DNA of 64,000 bases, taken from Dromiciops gliroides. Its lineage: Eukaryota; Chordata; Mammalia; Microbiotheria; Microbiotheriidae. The notes beneath the pieces are model-generated. The model did not search any database. It had not been told where the DNA came from and was given only the letters and a program-made list of their open reading frames with translations. The stretch's first letter is position 1; every line of letters begins with the position of its first letter. The stretch is taken from NCBI RefSeq assembly GCF_019393635.1, contig NC_057862.1, forward strand, positions 98,221,645 through 98,285,644, read 5' to 3'. Of this stretch, positions 44,983 through 59,900 are shown one piece after another. The translations under genes were made by a program, and so were the position numbers.

Positions 44983-47900
44983 ATACATACATACATATAT
45001 ATACATACATACATACATATATACACACACACATATATATATGTATGTATAATAACATTCAACATATTTCCGCATTAGATTATACGAGAAGAATCAGAGC
45101 AAAAAAGGAAAAACCTCAAAAAAGAAAAAGAACAGCACCAAAACCAAAAGAAATAGTATGGTCCAATCAGCATCCATAATCCACAGTTCCTTTTTTTTTT
45201 TTTTCTGGATTTGGAGAAGCCTTTTCCATCACGAGTCCTTTGGAACTTTCTTGTACCATTAGATGATGATGTATTTTTACGGAGAGCTATACTCCACAAT
45301 TCCCTCTACCAGTGCACCCCATGCACACTGTTTCTTTCAGAATTTAATTCGAGGAACCACGCACTCCTGGTTCTGGCCCTAGGACCCAAAGAATATAGTG
45401 GACTCACCTGTAGAACGGGCAGAGGGATGAAAATACTGCATTGGTTTTCTTTGACCCTCTCCAGCACATAGAGTTCCCAGTGACCTCTCTGATGGTTTCG
45501 AGTGTCTTTCGTTCACAAAAGTGGGGCTTAATTCTGCAACCTGGGGTAAATACCCCCAAAACAGACACCAGGGATTTAACACTGCTTTCCCCTGCTTGTT
45601 GACACTAACTACAATGTATAGGTTCCACGCATCCTTACCAACCATTTGCTCACAGTTTGGGGAAAGGGGTCCTAAGGAAAGTCAAATGAAAGGTAAGGAT
45701 CATGGCAGGAGGGGAGGGCAGGAGGCCCCGTAACCTTTGAGCTTTGAGTGGGGTTTCCCAACTTTTCTCAGTCTGAAAAACATATTTTTGAACTTGCTAA
45801 GATATATATCAGGGGGCATGCTACTACTCTTTCCAATCCAATTATTCTCCAATCCATCCCATCTACCAACCATGTCATACAGATACATAGACACACACAT
45901 AACATATATGTGTCTACATGTATGTAGACATATACACACATGCACAGAAGCCTTTCTTCTCTTAGTCACCACTGCTTCACTGTTTCCATTCTCCTGCCCC
46001 ATGGTTGAAAATTAGCAAAGGGGAGTAAGAAAACATTTCATATCAGATTTGCCATAATAACCCAGCTGAGAAACAGGAGCTAAGAAAATTGGTTTTGGGA
46101 CCAAGAGAGACACATAAAGGAATAAGGAGGTAACAATCTCTACCCCTCCAAATCTGTCTCCTCGAAAAACCGGAAGGGAAGTGCTACTTTCTCATGGACA
46201 GGTAAAGAAGTCCCAGGTCTGGCACTAAAGTTATTGGGCCCAAAGATAAGCCTTTCAGAATAGTGCCACCATTAGCCTAGACTTCAAACCCCAAACCCTC
46301 TCCATCTTCAGGTTAGATAAATATACGAGGCAAGGCTACTTACTCATGGGCCTAGTACGGGGTAGCAGGAACAGAAGGTAAAATAAAAGAGCATCTTACA
46401 GACAAGTTGCCATCTTCTCATCCCTTCCTTTCACAATATTGTCCTGGGAACTCTGGACCCATTCTCTTTGAGGACCGCCTCTGCTCCCTGAAGCCTGAGG
46501 CTTTGTAAGCAAGCAGGAAGAGCTTTACCTGGAGCTGTGGCATTGCAGATGGCCGAGCTGGAGAGAGTGCTGTACAGGCCATTGGTGGCATCATCCACAT
46601 GTTCTGCAAACATCATATGTTTATCCTTGGGTTCACTGGCCAAGGTGTGCAGCTCTGGCCACCTGCCCAACAGAGAGAAATGAAAGCTGCTGCTCTTGCT
46701 GTGGTCACAAGAGCAGATGGGGGCCTGCACCATCAAATGACAGATGGTCTCATTATGCCCATTTTGAGAGTACAGGTGAGCATGAGTTTTCTTATTGAGA
46801 ATCTCATGTCGGGGCAGCTAGGTGGCACAGTGGATAGAGCACCGGCCCTGGAGTCAGGAGTACCTGAGTTCAAATCCGACCTCATAACATTGACACTTAC
46901 TATCTGTGTGACCCTGGGCAAGTCACTTAACCCCAATTGCCTCACCAAAAAAAAAAAAAAAAAAGACAATCTCATGTCTTTGGATGGAGAGGTCCAGACT
47001 TTTGGACCAGGTGGATTTTCCTCTTGTATAATGGCTACCAGATGTCTCCTAGGAGAGCTAGAAGAAGATAAGCCTTTGGCATTGATAGCCATTTCCACTC
47101 AACTAGTGACAGGCAGAGTGCTATAGAAAACATTGTCCTGCATTTGGCATCAGAAGACCTGGATCCAAACTTGCCCTCAGACACTTACTAGCTTTGTGAC
47201 CCACAGGGAAGTCATTTGACTTCTCTGGATCTGAGTTTCCTTATCTGTGAAGTGAGTGGGTTGGATCCCTTCCATTCCTATGCACCTATGAACTAGAATT
47301 TAATTCATCACCATCAATAATTATTCACTGAGTCCGTTTAAATTCAGGATACTGGCTAGGTTCTCTGAGAGAGAACTTAATAAAAAAATTGAAAAACAAA
47401 AACAAAATGTTGGCGTGGATAGAACACTGGACTTAGAGACTAGAAACCTGGATATAACCTCCCTGGCTTCCTTTAAGTCCCAACTAAAATCCCATCTTCT
47501 CCAGGAAGCCTTCCCTACTCCTTTTTTTGTTTGGTTTTTGGTTTTGGTCTTGCAGGGCAATGAGGGTTAAGGGACTTTCCTAAGGTCACACAGCTAGTTA
47601 GTGTCAAGTGTCTGAGGCCGGATTTGAACTCAGGTCTTCCTGAATCCAGGGCCAATGCTTTATCCATTGCACCACCTAGCTGCCCCCCCCACTCCTTCTT
47701 AATTCCAATGTCTTCCCATTGTTAATTATTTCATAATTATGCTGTAAATAGCTTGCTTTGTATTTATTCATTTGCAGGTAGTCTTCCTCATTAGATTATA
47801 AACTCCTTGAGGGCAGGGACTATCCTTTGCCTCTTTTTTGTATCTTCAGCTCTTAGCAGAGCCCCTATCACATAATAAGCGCTTAATAAATGCTCACTGA

Positions 47901-50900
47901 ATGAATGAACTGAATTCTGACTCTCAATGAGTGATGTGACTGGAGACAAGAAACTCAGTATCTCTGAGCCTCATTTTCTTCATCCATTAAATGGAGATGG
48001 TATTTGTTCCAGCTACCACACAGGACAGTTATCATAACCCAGTGAGATACTTGAAGTGAAAACCTTCTGTAACCTAAAAGTGCCACATAAATGTGACTTG
48101 TTATTACAGTCTAGTTGGAGAGACAAGACACACAGAGAAAAAAAATAATTAGTAATACAAGGATGTCTGTGCTTAGGATCTAAAGCTAGAGAAATGCCAA
48201 GGTGGGTGAGTGCCAACACTGTCGAATGAATAGGAGAAGATACTGGAGATTGCACACACCTATGGCTATAGAATCCACACACCAGCCAGTTTTCTCTGTC
48301 TTTTGCTGCTGCTGCTGTAACAAGATGCCTCTTCCTGAGCATTTCTTACCTTGGGAACCTGACTCCCACCGCAAACACCACGACTCCTCTTTCCTTAAGC
48401 TGCTTGGCGGGAAGGGCAATGTTCCCTTGGGACTTCCCATCAGTGACAATGATGAGGATCCGAGGAACAGAAGAGTTCCTTCCCCCAGGGAAACCTTTGT
48501 GGAGAAAGTATTTCAGAGCAAGACCCATTTCAGTACGCCCTCCTCTGAAAGCACAAAAGAAAAAAATGCTCATGATTGTCAGACTGACAGTTATCACTTC
48601 TACTAGCAACATCACACTTGCTCCCAACACCTTAATCCCCATCCTGACTGCTCCCTACCCCCACCTCAGTTTGGTGCTTCTAATCTGTTCTGGTCTAAGA
48701 AACCATATGAACAAAGGTGTTAAGAATTGAATTAATAAGGCTTTTAGTGAGGTTCTCGGAAGCAAATACTTTTGTTTAGTGCAGATTTTGTGTCAGCTCT
48801 TTCAGTAGCTTTGCAAGCTTTTTCTGCTTGCTGCTGAGCTTAAGTCTGTGTTCTAACTACCAACATACTATGAGTTTGAGTCCGTTCTTCCCATTGACAC
48901 TGAATGTATTTGTGGGAGACTATGCCCCAGGTTTATGTGGGAAATGCTTTGTAGCTACTATTTATATCCTGCCATCTTAGTAAAGGCCTTTTCTAAAAGA
49001 TAACTTCAGTCTCCTAGCTGATTGTTTGTTTGTTTTTGTTTTGTTTTTTTGCAGGGCAATGGGGAGTTAAATGACTTGATCAGGGTCACACAGCTAATAA
49101 GTGTCAAGTGTCTGAGGCCGGATTTGAACTCAGGTACTCCTGAATCCAGGGCCAGCGCTTTAACCACTTCGCCATCTAGCTGCCCCTCCTAGCTGATTGT
49201 TAAGGGAAGCAGATCAATGTAATACAGACTTACAGGGTTAGAATCTGGGAGTTACAGATACATTTTGGGGATCCAACATACAAGGACATAAGCAAGTTGG
49301 AGAGCATGCCACAGTGAGAATTACACTTTTACAGCAAGAATATAAATATGGATCTAATTTCTTTCTTTTAGTAGCATACCAAACAACCAGTTGTTGTACT
49401 AAGATTTCAATTTGGAGAGTCAGCAGTTATATGATACATGGGTTCTTAAAACTCTGCACTTCTTTAAAAAACGAAACTCCCTTCTTCCTCTTTTCTGCCA
49501 CTCAGCTACTACTGCTTTAGAAGTACAAGTATACTTTTTATCTATTTCCTAGGTTGTCATGATCAAATAATCCATCACCCAGTAGCCAAGCCCTGAATGA
49601 TGAGCCACTCTATCCTTAACCGAGCGAGCTTTCAGTTAAGAGACTTGATCAGGTGCAAGGACTATATTCAAAGTGTTTCCATTTTGGTACAAACTGCAAG
49701 GCATTGGTATAGATGTAGGGAATAATGCTATTTTTTTCTGCACTTAGCAAAGGGCATGACTGTGGAAAGCAGTGAGGTGTTGGGGAAAGCTAGGTGGTGC
49801 AGTGGATAAAGCACTGCCCCTGGATTCAGGAGGACCTGAGTTCAAATCTGGCCTCAGACACTTGACATTTACTAGCTGTGTGATCCTGGGCAAGTCACCT
49901 AACCCTCATTGCCCCACAAAAAAAGGAAAGCAATGAGGTGTAGTACAAAATTACAGGGCTTAAACTTGAAAGACCTAGATTTGAATCTCGTCTCTGACAC
50001 TAGCAACATGAAGTAGTTTGGTTTCCTCATCTGTAAAGTGGATATAATATTTGACCTCCCTATTCATAGAGTTATGGTGGAAGAAATGATTTGCAAACCT
50101 TAAGGTACCATAGAAACGAACAACTGTTTTGTAAAAAACAGTAATTCGTTTTTATGGTACCTCAAATATTTGCCATAAGCTCCCACTCAAACACACTAAC
50201 CAATCTTGTCACAAACTGCTTATTCTAAGTACTCTATAAGGCCATCTTTGAGTATATAGGATGGTCTCATGGTGGAAGCTGTTCTCAACAAGCCTTATGT
50301 TGTTGGAAAGATAATTTCCACAAGCTCTGGATTATGGAATAGCAATCTGTTGTCTAATGTGTAAGTTATTCTTTAGCTTTCTTCTAAAAGAAGAAAGTTC
50401 CAAAAAAAAAAAAACCCTTAGCCCTAAGAGCTAAGAACTTGCTAATGTTACCATTTGTAACATAGGGTGCTATACATATGTCCTGGCTATGACTGGACTT
50501 CCCAGTGACCTCTATCAAAGTAGTTAAGACCAATCCATCGTTTCTAGTGAAAGCATTCATCACCCTGTTTGCCTGTCTGTGACTTCCCATCCCACAACCT
50601 CAATCACTGGAGTTAAAAATAAAAAGTACTCACTATCTATAGTTCTTTGTTCTCTTATTTTTCATAACTCATTTTCCATTACAATTGGGCTTTTAAAAAT
50701 TCTTTCTGATTGAACACCTGCCAAAGGATGTCTTTTATCTGATCTCCCTGATGGATTCTAGTCTCCTTCTCTATATCCGCTCTCTTGTGGCTAGGGTACA
50801 ATTTCAGGGATCTGAAAGTCAAGTAAGCAGACTTCCCAGCCCCTTTGATCCAAATGGAGGAGGAGGGCTTTCCACTTGGGTTCCATTATCCAGCTCGTCT

Positions 50901-53900
50901 CCCCACACCAACATCTACTTCCCCATCCAGAGGTGACATGAAGCCATAAGGATGCTGCAGGTTGACCAGGGCCAAACCTGGAAGGGTGGCGTGGCCAAAG
51001 AGATCTGGATACAGAGGAGCCTCAAAGGCGGTTCCCCGGGTTTACAGATGCAGACTTCACCTTGTACCAGATCAATGCCATCATGAGGTACCTGGGCCAC
51101 ATGCTCAGACCATACAGAAAGGACACTTGAGAACCTACTGTGGCAAGTGATGGGACAGATGGAGCACTTCTCCGCTCTCCTCATAGAATTATGAAGTGGG
51201 GAAGGAGCAACACAGTAAGGTATTCCCCAGCCAGCTGAAGGCCTTTGGGACCCTACAGGCCCAGAACCAGGGAGACAAAGCCTTCATCATGGGGAAACAA
51301 ATCTCTTTTACTAATGACAACTTGTGGGTCTTCCTGCTGACTCACCAAACCCTAGAGCCCAGCTGCCTGCTGCTGATTCTCTGCCTACAGAAGCCAGCTC
51401 TCTTTCTGGCAAAAGCTCAAAGCCTTCCTGGCCTTACCCCAGAACACTGATCTTCCCATCAGTGACAATGGTAAACAATGAGGAGCTTGCTCCTGGTTCT
51501 TCGAAGACCACAAAGTCTTTGAAATGTGTATGAGGTAATATAGGGTAGGGATGTCAACCTTAAATAGAAAGAGGGCCCCCTAAACCACATGTAAGGATCC
51601 CTGAAGCTTCATATTGTAGATGTATATATACAGATATATATTGTGTTTGTATGATATCATTAATACCCCAGTACATTAAAATTAGATAGGAACTACATTT
51701 TCATCCAGTTCTGGTAGCACTCAGGAGCATTATGGACCGCATGCCATCTGTGGGCCATGCATTTGACACCTCTGACACGGGGGAATGAGTGTTAGACTTC
51801 AAATCAGGACAACCTGGATTTGAATCCTGCCTCAGGCAATTACTGTGCGACCTTGGGCAAGTCATTTAATCACTCTCAGACTCAACTTCTTCCTCTGAAA
51901 AATGGGCATAGTAATAGCAACAGCCCTTAATTCAAAGGTTGTCATGAGGCACAATATATAAAGTACTTCCCAGCCCTTGTGATATAATGTGATATAAAAG
52001 CCAGTTTTTGTGATTTGGGTTATTAAACTGGTTGTACAGTCATTTCTGGTCATTATTACACACACACACACACACACACACTCTTATTTTGATCCACTTG
52101 GCTTCCTTTCTAACTCTATGCATTTTATTTAATGCCTTAAATACCTTACTCTGAATAGGGCTCCACCAGATTGACAAAGGGGTCCATGACCCCACAAAGG
52201 TAAAGAATGACTTACTTAGGGATGCAACCCACCTTTTCAAAGGGTAATTCTCTAGGTCTTGGAAGAGAAGTTTCCTCTTCTAAGGACCTGAATATAGGCA
52301 CTCACAGATTCTCAGAGTGGGCATGGAACAGCAGCCGACAGAGTACTGGGCTGGGCATGGAGAAAACCTTGGTACAAATCCCACTTCCAATATTTACTAG
52401 CCATGTGAAAATGGCCAAGTCCTTTCTGAGGCTCACATAACTAACTCATGTAAAGCTCTTTGCAAACTTCAAGAATAACATAAATATCCATTATTATTAG
52501 TTTAATTGAACTATGGGAGACTAAAAGATTCCTACATAGAAACACTGACCTCATTAGCTTTGGGAGACTCATATCTTTGGGGTACAACTGCTTACAAGGC
52601 CCTTCCTGACTGGGCTTGAATGGAAACAATTGAGACCACCATTTAAAAGCCCACTTTACATCAAAGGGACTCATAGTACCAAGGTTTTCTCTAGACCCCC
52701 AGATTTCTTTTTCCCTGGGAGAAAGATAAACTACTGTTTTCTGGTTCCCTCCCCTCTGCTCCCCTCCCTGCGAATTATTTGATCCACTCCAACATTTAAA
52801 CTTTTCATCTCTAAGAGGGATAAATAACCAGTGCAGAGGTCATCATTTTGTCAACATTCTTTTATCCTGATTCATAACATTTCATCGCAATGCTAAGCTC
52901 CAGACTTTTGGCACAACCTCCTTTTCAGTGTCCCCCAGGACCCAAACAGTGGTCAAGAAATCACTATTGCCTTCAATAATGAGATGGTGACCCTATAAAG
53001 CCTGTTCTGGCCCCACCCCTTACCTCCAACAGAGGATAGAGACCACAAACAGACTGGTTTAAACATTTTTTAAATATTTCTGCTTTTTGCAGAAAAGGGT
53101 CCCTACTATGACTAGTGAATTTGCACCACTAGTGAATTCCTGTCTGAGGCCAGATTTGAACTCAGAAGGATGAGCCTTCTTGACTCCAGGCCCAGCACCA
53201 TGCCACCTAACTGCCCCAGAGTCAGGAGGACCTGGGGTCAAATCAGGCCTCAGACACTTACCAGTTGTGTGACCCTGGGCAAGTCACTTAACCCTGTTTG
53301 CCTTAACTTCCTCATCTATAAAATGAGCTGGAGAAGAAATGGCAAACCACTCCAGTATCTCTGCCAAGAAAACCCCCAATGGGGTCATGAAGAGTTGGAC
53401 GTGTCTGAAACTGAAACAACTCAACAGCATGGGACAATGCAGAACTGTCAGCTAAGCTGCCTGCCTCCAAAATTCCTGAGGTTTGGGAAATATTTAACAA
53501 GATAAATAAAAATACAAGAAAACATAGATCATGTCATTTGTAGTTTTCTAAGTGAGGATGTGGCTGGGCAGGGATCTGTTTCTATTTGAGTTTGACACCA
53601 ATGGTGCTCTAGTCCCTAGCTTCTTAAACTGTGGGTCTCAGCCCCATATGGGGTCCCACAACTGAATGTGAGGGTCGCAAAAAATTTGGCAACAGTTAAA
53701 GGTTATGTGTACTTATTTTATATACCTATAAACCCAGGGTCGTATAAAGATTTCTCAGGCAAAAAGGGGTCATGCGTGGCAGAAGTTTAAGAAGCCCTGG
53801 TATAGTAGAAGGAGAGCTGGCTTCAGAGTCAGAAAGACCCGTGTTCAAGTTCCTCCTCTGATGACTTAACCTTCCATTGCTCCAGCCGACTCTCTCAGCT

Positions 53901-56900
53901 TATAAAATCACAAAGCAGCTGTCCACCCACACTGGTAGAGGGGGTATCCTTTTCGGCCACAAGTAAGCTCCAAAAAGACAAAAACCTGAGTTATTCCCAA
54001 AACGGCCTATTAAGAGACTAATCTCAATTCTTTTCAACTGGGATTGGCCTGGGAATTAGGAGACCTGCTTCAGGTCTCTGCTCTGCTACCAACTACCTGT
54101 GTGACTTCAGACAAGTCACTCAACCTTTTGGGCCTCAGTTTCCTCAAATGCTGAGCTACCCCCTGAGTAACTGTGAAGGAAGGAGATAAGGGTAGTGAGC
54201 CATGACCTCTTCTTAGCTCTCTGATCACTGCCGCCGATTTTAGACATTCCCTAATTGTCCTGCTCATTCTGAAATCCTGTCGGGAATTTGAAGTGAAGCT
54301 CAGTGGCCTACAGTATACAGACTCCGTCCTCTTTTTTTTTCCTCTTTCTTAAAATTGGTACATTTGTCCTTTTCCAATCCAAGGGAGAGGAGATGGGGAA
54401 GGAACAGGAGAAATATCGACCGTGTGTCAGACACTGTACTAAGTACTTTTTTTTTTAAACAAATATTAACTCATTTGATCCTCACAATACCTCACAGGTC
54501 CCCTATTTTATAGCTGAGGAAACTGAGGTAAACAGAAGTTAAGTGACTTGTCCTGTGTAACATAGCTAATAAGTGTCTGAGGTCAAATTTGAACTCAGGT
54601 CTCCCTGACTCTATATCCAGTGCTCTGTGCACTGTGGCACCACTTAGCTACATATGATATGTGTGTATGCACATGTCCATGTATTTATATATACACATGT
54701 ATACATGCATAACATACATATATATGTATGTATTTAATGGCAGCTCCTACCCACCCTTAGTCCCCAAAGCTACAACTTTGTAAAGCACGTGCCAGGATGG
54801 GACAAGAGAAGGGACAGAATCCTCAGAGAGGAGCCATCTTAGAAGTTGTCAACATCAAAAACCTGGAGTCGTCGAATCATACTTACTTGAAAATGGTTTT
54901 CTTGATTTTTTCTTTTACTTCCTCTCGAGTGAAAAGTGAATCCAAAGGGAATTCCAGTTGAGGAACTGAGCTGAATTGTAATACACCCACTCTGACCTGC
55001 AAGGAAAACATTGAACCTGTGTTGATGAGATGTTAATTTCTACCTAATCCCAACTCAGCAACAGTCAAATTCATCCCAAAGGCTTTTTGTTTTAATTTTT
55101 TAACACATGCCCCAAAAGGAGGCACAACATTGAGAAGAAAATGAATGGAAAAAGTTGTGTCTGTAGTGGGTTTTCACCAATGGGGTTTTTCCCCAAACCC
55201 TTTTTCTATGTATCTAATATCTGCCCCCAGAGAAGAGGCAGATAGATATTCCTTCACACCATTTGTTAGGCTGTGGAGACGGAGAAGCTACGCCTGTTTT
55301 CAATAGCATGTCTTCACTTGATAATCACCCACTTATTCCAGTCTTCTTCTTTGATAGTCAGCCACACTGCATACCATGGGCCACCTTGGGAGCTAGGGAA
55401 ACATGAACAGTTCCCAAGTCCGGAGTTCTCAGGCTGAGGACCCATTAAAAGTGAAGAACGAAACAAAGACATGGAAGGATCTAGGGACTAATTTGAAAAA
55501 TGTCAAGGTGTCTATGGCACAGGGACCCCCAAATAAACTTCAGCATCTTCAGGAAAAGGGAAGACATTATATACTAAGGCACACAGAACTGCTGTGTACT
55601 GAGTTGTAGGAAAGCAATCTTGAGTAAAACCAATCACTGGGTCCTGGAAACAGAAAATACGTTTTAGATAAGGTACGCTGTAAACATGTAAGCTTTTCCC
55701 CCTCTGTGACTCAAGCCCTTTATCCAATCCTTTGTTAGTCAGAATCTCAGGAGAACCAATGTTCCCAGACAACATTCTAGTTACCTTCCCCTTCAGCGAT
55801 CCCCAACTGACACTAGGATCTGAAATAGGAAAAATTATTCACAAATAAACAATCACATTTTCCATTTCCCACTTAGTTCATCTGCTCTAGTATCTAATAC
55901 CAAGAGTTCTGAGATACCTAATCAAAGTATTTCACCCAACTAATCATACTGTACTACTCTGCATTAATTCAGCACATCTGCTTTCCTTTCTAAATCAAGT
56001 GAGTTCAGAGAAATAAGCATCAGGTATTTTGAGTAACAAGACAATTAAGCCACTAGAGGAGAGAGAGAGAAAAAGGCTGTCCCTGGAAGACAGAACATTA
56101 GATTAAGAGTCAAGGCCCAGGAAGAAGTAGCTCTGGATCATGTTGGGGCAAGAGATGAGATCCTTTGAGACAAATAGCTATTCTTGTTTACAGGGTTAAG
56201 CAGGAAGGAGGAGGCTTCCAAATAAGTGCAGGATGGCTTAAGTCAGCAGTTCAAAAGTTAAGGTATTTGACATAATTGGTGGTTTGGAAGAAAAAACAGT
56301 TATCATCCCCTCTTCCTCAGTTCACTGAGTGTAAAGGAGGAAGGGTAGCCTAGTTTTTTAAACGATGGTGTAATTATCATATTATATACAGGAAGTTAAC
56401 TTCTGTGCTTTAAAAGCCTAGAGGAAGACTTCAAATGCCATAAATCCACCTCCTACAAGATGGCAACATTAAAATGGTTTAGTTTCTGTTTATTTAAAAG
56501 TTTCTTCCCTAAAAGCAAAGGTATGAAGAGCAAAGTAAGTTACAAATCATCAGCTCATCCTTGCAGGTAACAACAGGAAGACAAAGATCTGAAAAATGTG
56601 TGGATGACAAAGATAAACCCTAAAGTACAAATAGTAATGAGGGGAAAGGAGGAAAAGATAAATGTATTAGGTGGTCCTTAACACTCAGGGGCTCCCATTC
56701 AATTGGATGTTTACAACTGCATAGGGTCTCAGAATAAAAAAGGACCTTTAAAAAAAAAGTCATCTCATCCAAACTTCTAACCCATGCAAGGATCTCTTTT
56801 ACAACATAGCTGACGGGTGATTTTTCCGCTTTTATTTGAATGCTTCGATTGACTAGAAACACCCTAGCTCATCCTTGTAGGACAGCTCTATTTGTTAGAA

Positions 56901-59900
56901 AGATGTTTACATGAAGCCCAATTCTGCCTCCTGGGGGTCAAGTTTTGTCCCTGGAGCAACATGTTTCCTCCTTCTATTATATGATCACTCTTTATATAAC
57001 TGAAGATAGCTGTTCTATCCATCTCCAAGTCTTTTCCCCATTTCAATCATTCCTCAGATAACACGGTTTCAAGTTCCCACACCATCCTGATCACCCTTTT
57101 CTGGACACTTCCTAGTTTGACAACATCTCTCTTAAAATGTGGAGCTTAGAATGGAGACATTCCAAATGTCATTTGGCACCTTCTATCTCAAATATTAAAC
57201 TTTCTTTTGCTGGTGACATGGGGAATAAAACTTGAAAAAATGTCGCCCTTACTTGCCTGACTGGTCGGCTCTAAATGGTGTCTGTCAGATGGGAAAGGCT
57301 CTGAGGATGTCTGAGGATGCCTGAAGATGGTTGTTTATAGCAGCATCAAATGTGAATGTTCTCACCCTGGCACTACTCTAATCTAAGCAATAGGTGAACC
57401 ATGTGTCATGTCATGGTGTCATTGCTTCACTCCAAAATGAGGAGGAGACACAAACTGAAATCTGTTCTCCATAGCCACGGAGCTGGGAAACGGCTTTATT
57501 CTACAACTTTACATCCAAGCAACATGTCAACAACATTCTAATCATCTCTCTTATGGAGACTTGGACTACAAGTCAGAAGACCTGGGTCCAACAACAATCT
57601 TAGGGTCCCCAGACCTAAGATTCTCTGTTTACAGAAAGAAGATGGGAAGAGTATACTCTGGGGTCTCTGCCAATTCTGAACTCTACAATTTCCATGACTT
57701 ATCTGATATCTGCCTGCCAAAGTACTTCCCTATATGTGTTTACATTAAATTATAGAAAACAAACCAGCACTAAATAAGCAGAATAAGACACATGTTTTTA
57801 GACATGGTCGATATAGGAATTTGTTTTGCTTGACCATGGATATTTGTTACAGGGGTTTTGTTTTTCTTTTCTTTTTTTCCAGTGTGTTTTTTGAGGGGAA
57901 AGGGGCAGGTAAAGGAAAGGAAGAGAGAAAATAAATGCCTATTAATTAATTTTTTTAAAAAGTAGCTTAGCATGGTGATATGGCCAAAAGTTCTTAATCT
58001 ACATCTAACATACCTATTCCCTTCCTGGGCTGGTCCTAGGTCCAGCTCAGCCAATGTTGCTTAGCCTACAGGTACTGCTGTGTTGGTAAAGGTATTGAAT
58101 TCTATGCTAGGTCAAACTCTCCAATGTAAGATGATCATTCTCCCGTAATGACACCCCAAAGCAGCAAAAAGTTTGCCCTAATTAAAAGCCTGTTGGTTTC
58201 TCTGATATTAACCTAGGAATGTCCGCTTAGAATCCTGCTTTCCTACTCATCCTATATGGTACTCTGATCTCTAATTTAAGAAAATTTTGGTTTTCCCAAT
58301 GAAATTGCCAATTTTTTAGAAGTAAGATCCAAGGAAATCACATATTGCTCACAAAGTGGAGGCACTACCTGTGTAGAAAGATGCTAATTTCACCAGGTTT
58401 GGTAAGGGGAGAGTGTCTATAAATTTGGAAAGGGTTAGTTAAGTTTCATGGGGGTTTTAGAAAGATGAATGAGATTGGTACTCACTCTATCTGGACTGAT
58501 GGCTAAGGCATCACACAATTTGATGGCAAAGTGCTTAGACCTTTCAAAGCTTCCTTTCCCGATGCTATGAGAGCCATCCAAGGCAAAAAGGACATCCAGG
58601 GCAGCAGAACACTGCATCACTAGGAAAGAGAAGAACCTAGGTGTCAGTTTGGATTCATCATAGACCAAATCATTGCAAGTGATTCCCTCTCAAAAATACC
58701 AGCTGATACTGTGAACATCACCTTAGCAATATTCTCTTGGGGAGCAGTATTAGGACTTGGGTCTACACTTTGCAACCACTTGCGGAACCATACTGTACAC
58801 TGTGCTGACAGAACAAAAGATCTGTAAATGTCCATAGAAAGTAAGTACAGTGGCAGCTAGGTGACACAGTGGATAAAGCACCGGTCCTGGATTCAGGAGG
58901 ACCTGAGTTCAAATCTGACCTCAGACACTTGACACTTACTAGCTGTGTGACCCTGACCCTGAGCAAGTCGCTTAACCCTCATTGCTCACAAAAAAAAAAA
59001 AAAAAGTAAGTATGGTGCCTGAACAGAGGGAAACCTGGACTTAAGGAGTCAGAAGACCTGGTTTCAGATGCTGGCTCTGCCTTGTTACCTGGACAAGTCA
59101 TGTAAACCCTTTGAATCTGTTTCCTCATCTCTTAGCTGGAGATAATTATACTCCATATTTCACAGGAGAAAAACATTTTGTAAACTGTTAAGATGCTATA
59201 TAAATGTGAATTGTTATTATTCCCAGGGATATGAAAGTGAAGGTTACCCAGCAGAAGAGAGTGGCACCAATAGCTTGGTGACCCAAATAAATAAAATGTA
59301 ATATGGCTGAGGATCATGAGCAAAGAGTAATGTCCATTAGTCTTGGTCAGTGTGATAACTTAGCAACACAAAGGGACAAATGGGGACAGGGATTTGGTTG
59401 TTGTAGAACAGGGTCATGTAAATAAAGTATGTGTAGGGATAGGGATTAGATCTATGATTTCACTGGTGTAAGGAACTCTCAAGTAAAGAACTTCTCTCTA
59501 ACAGTACAAGCTGGTACCTTCTATGTTATCTAAGGCCTTGAGGAATTTTCTAGAGCACTGAGTGATTAAGTGACCTGTCCAGAGTCACAAAGCCTCTACG
59601 TGGCAGAAACCGGATTTGAATCCAGGTCTTTTTGCCTCTGAGACTAGTTCTCTGCTATACTAAGAAGTCGAATTTTTTTTAACAATCAGGATATTTTCTT
59701 GACATTTCCTCTTCAGGGAGAAGGACCCATCTCTGGAACTTCAGAACAAGGAGGCAGAAACAGACATCCCTCCTCTCTGTTTTATAGATCCTATTTTAGG
59801 TATATCAGCTGATACCCTAAGGTCATTCCCCATTGCTCCTGCCCCATCCTCTCCATGCTCTCAATCTAGAGTGCCTCCAGCTAAGCTATAGAGATGTCCA

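Noticed and set aside
46599..47126. 175-codon + strand frame
   Set aside because: It runs antisense over a VWA2 exon and then through a SINE.
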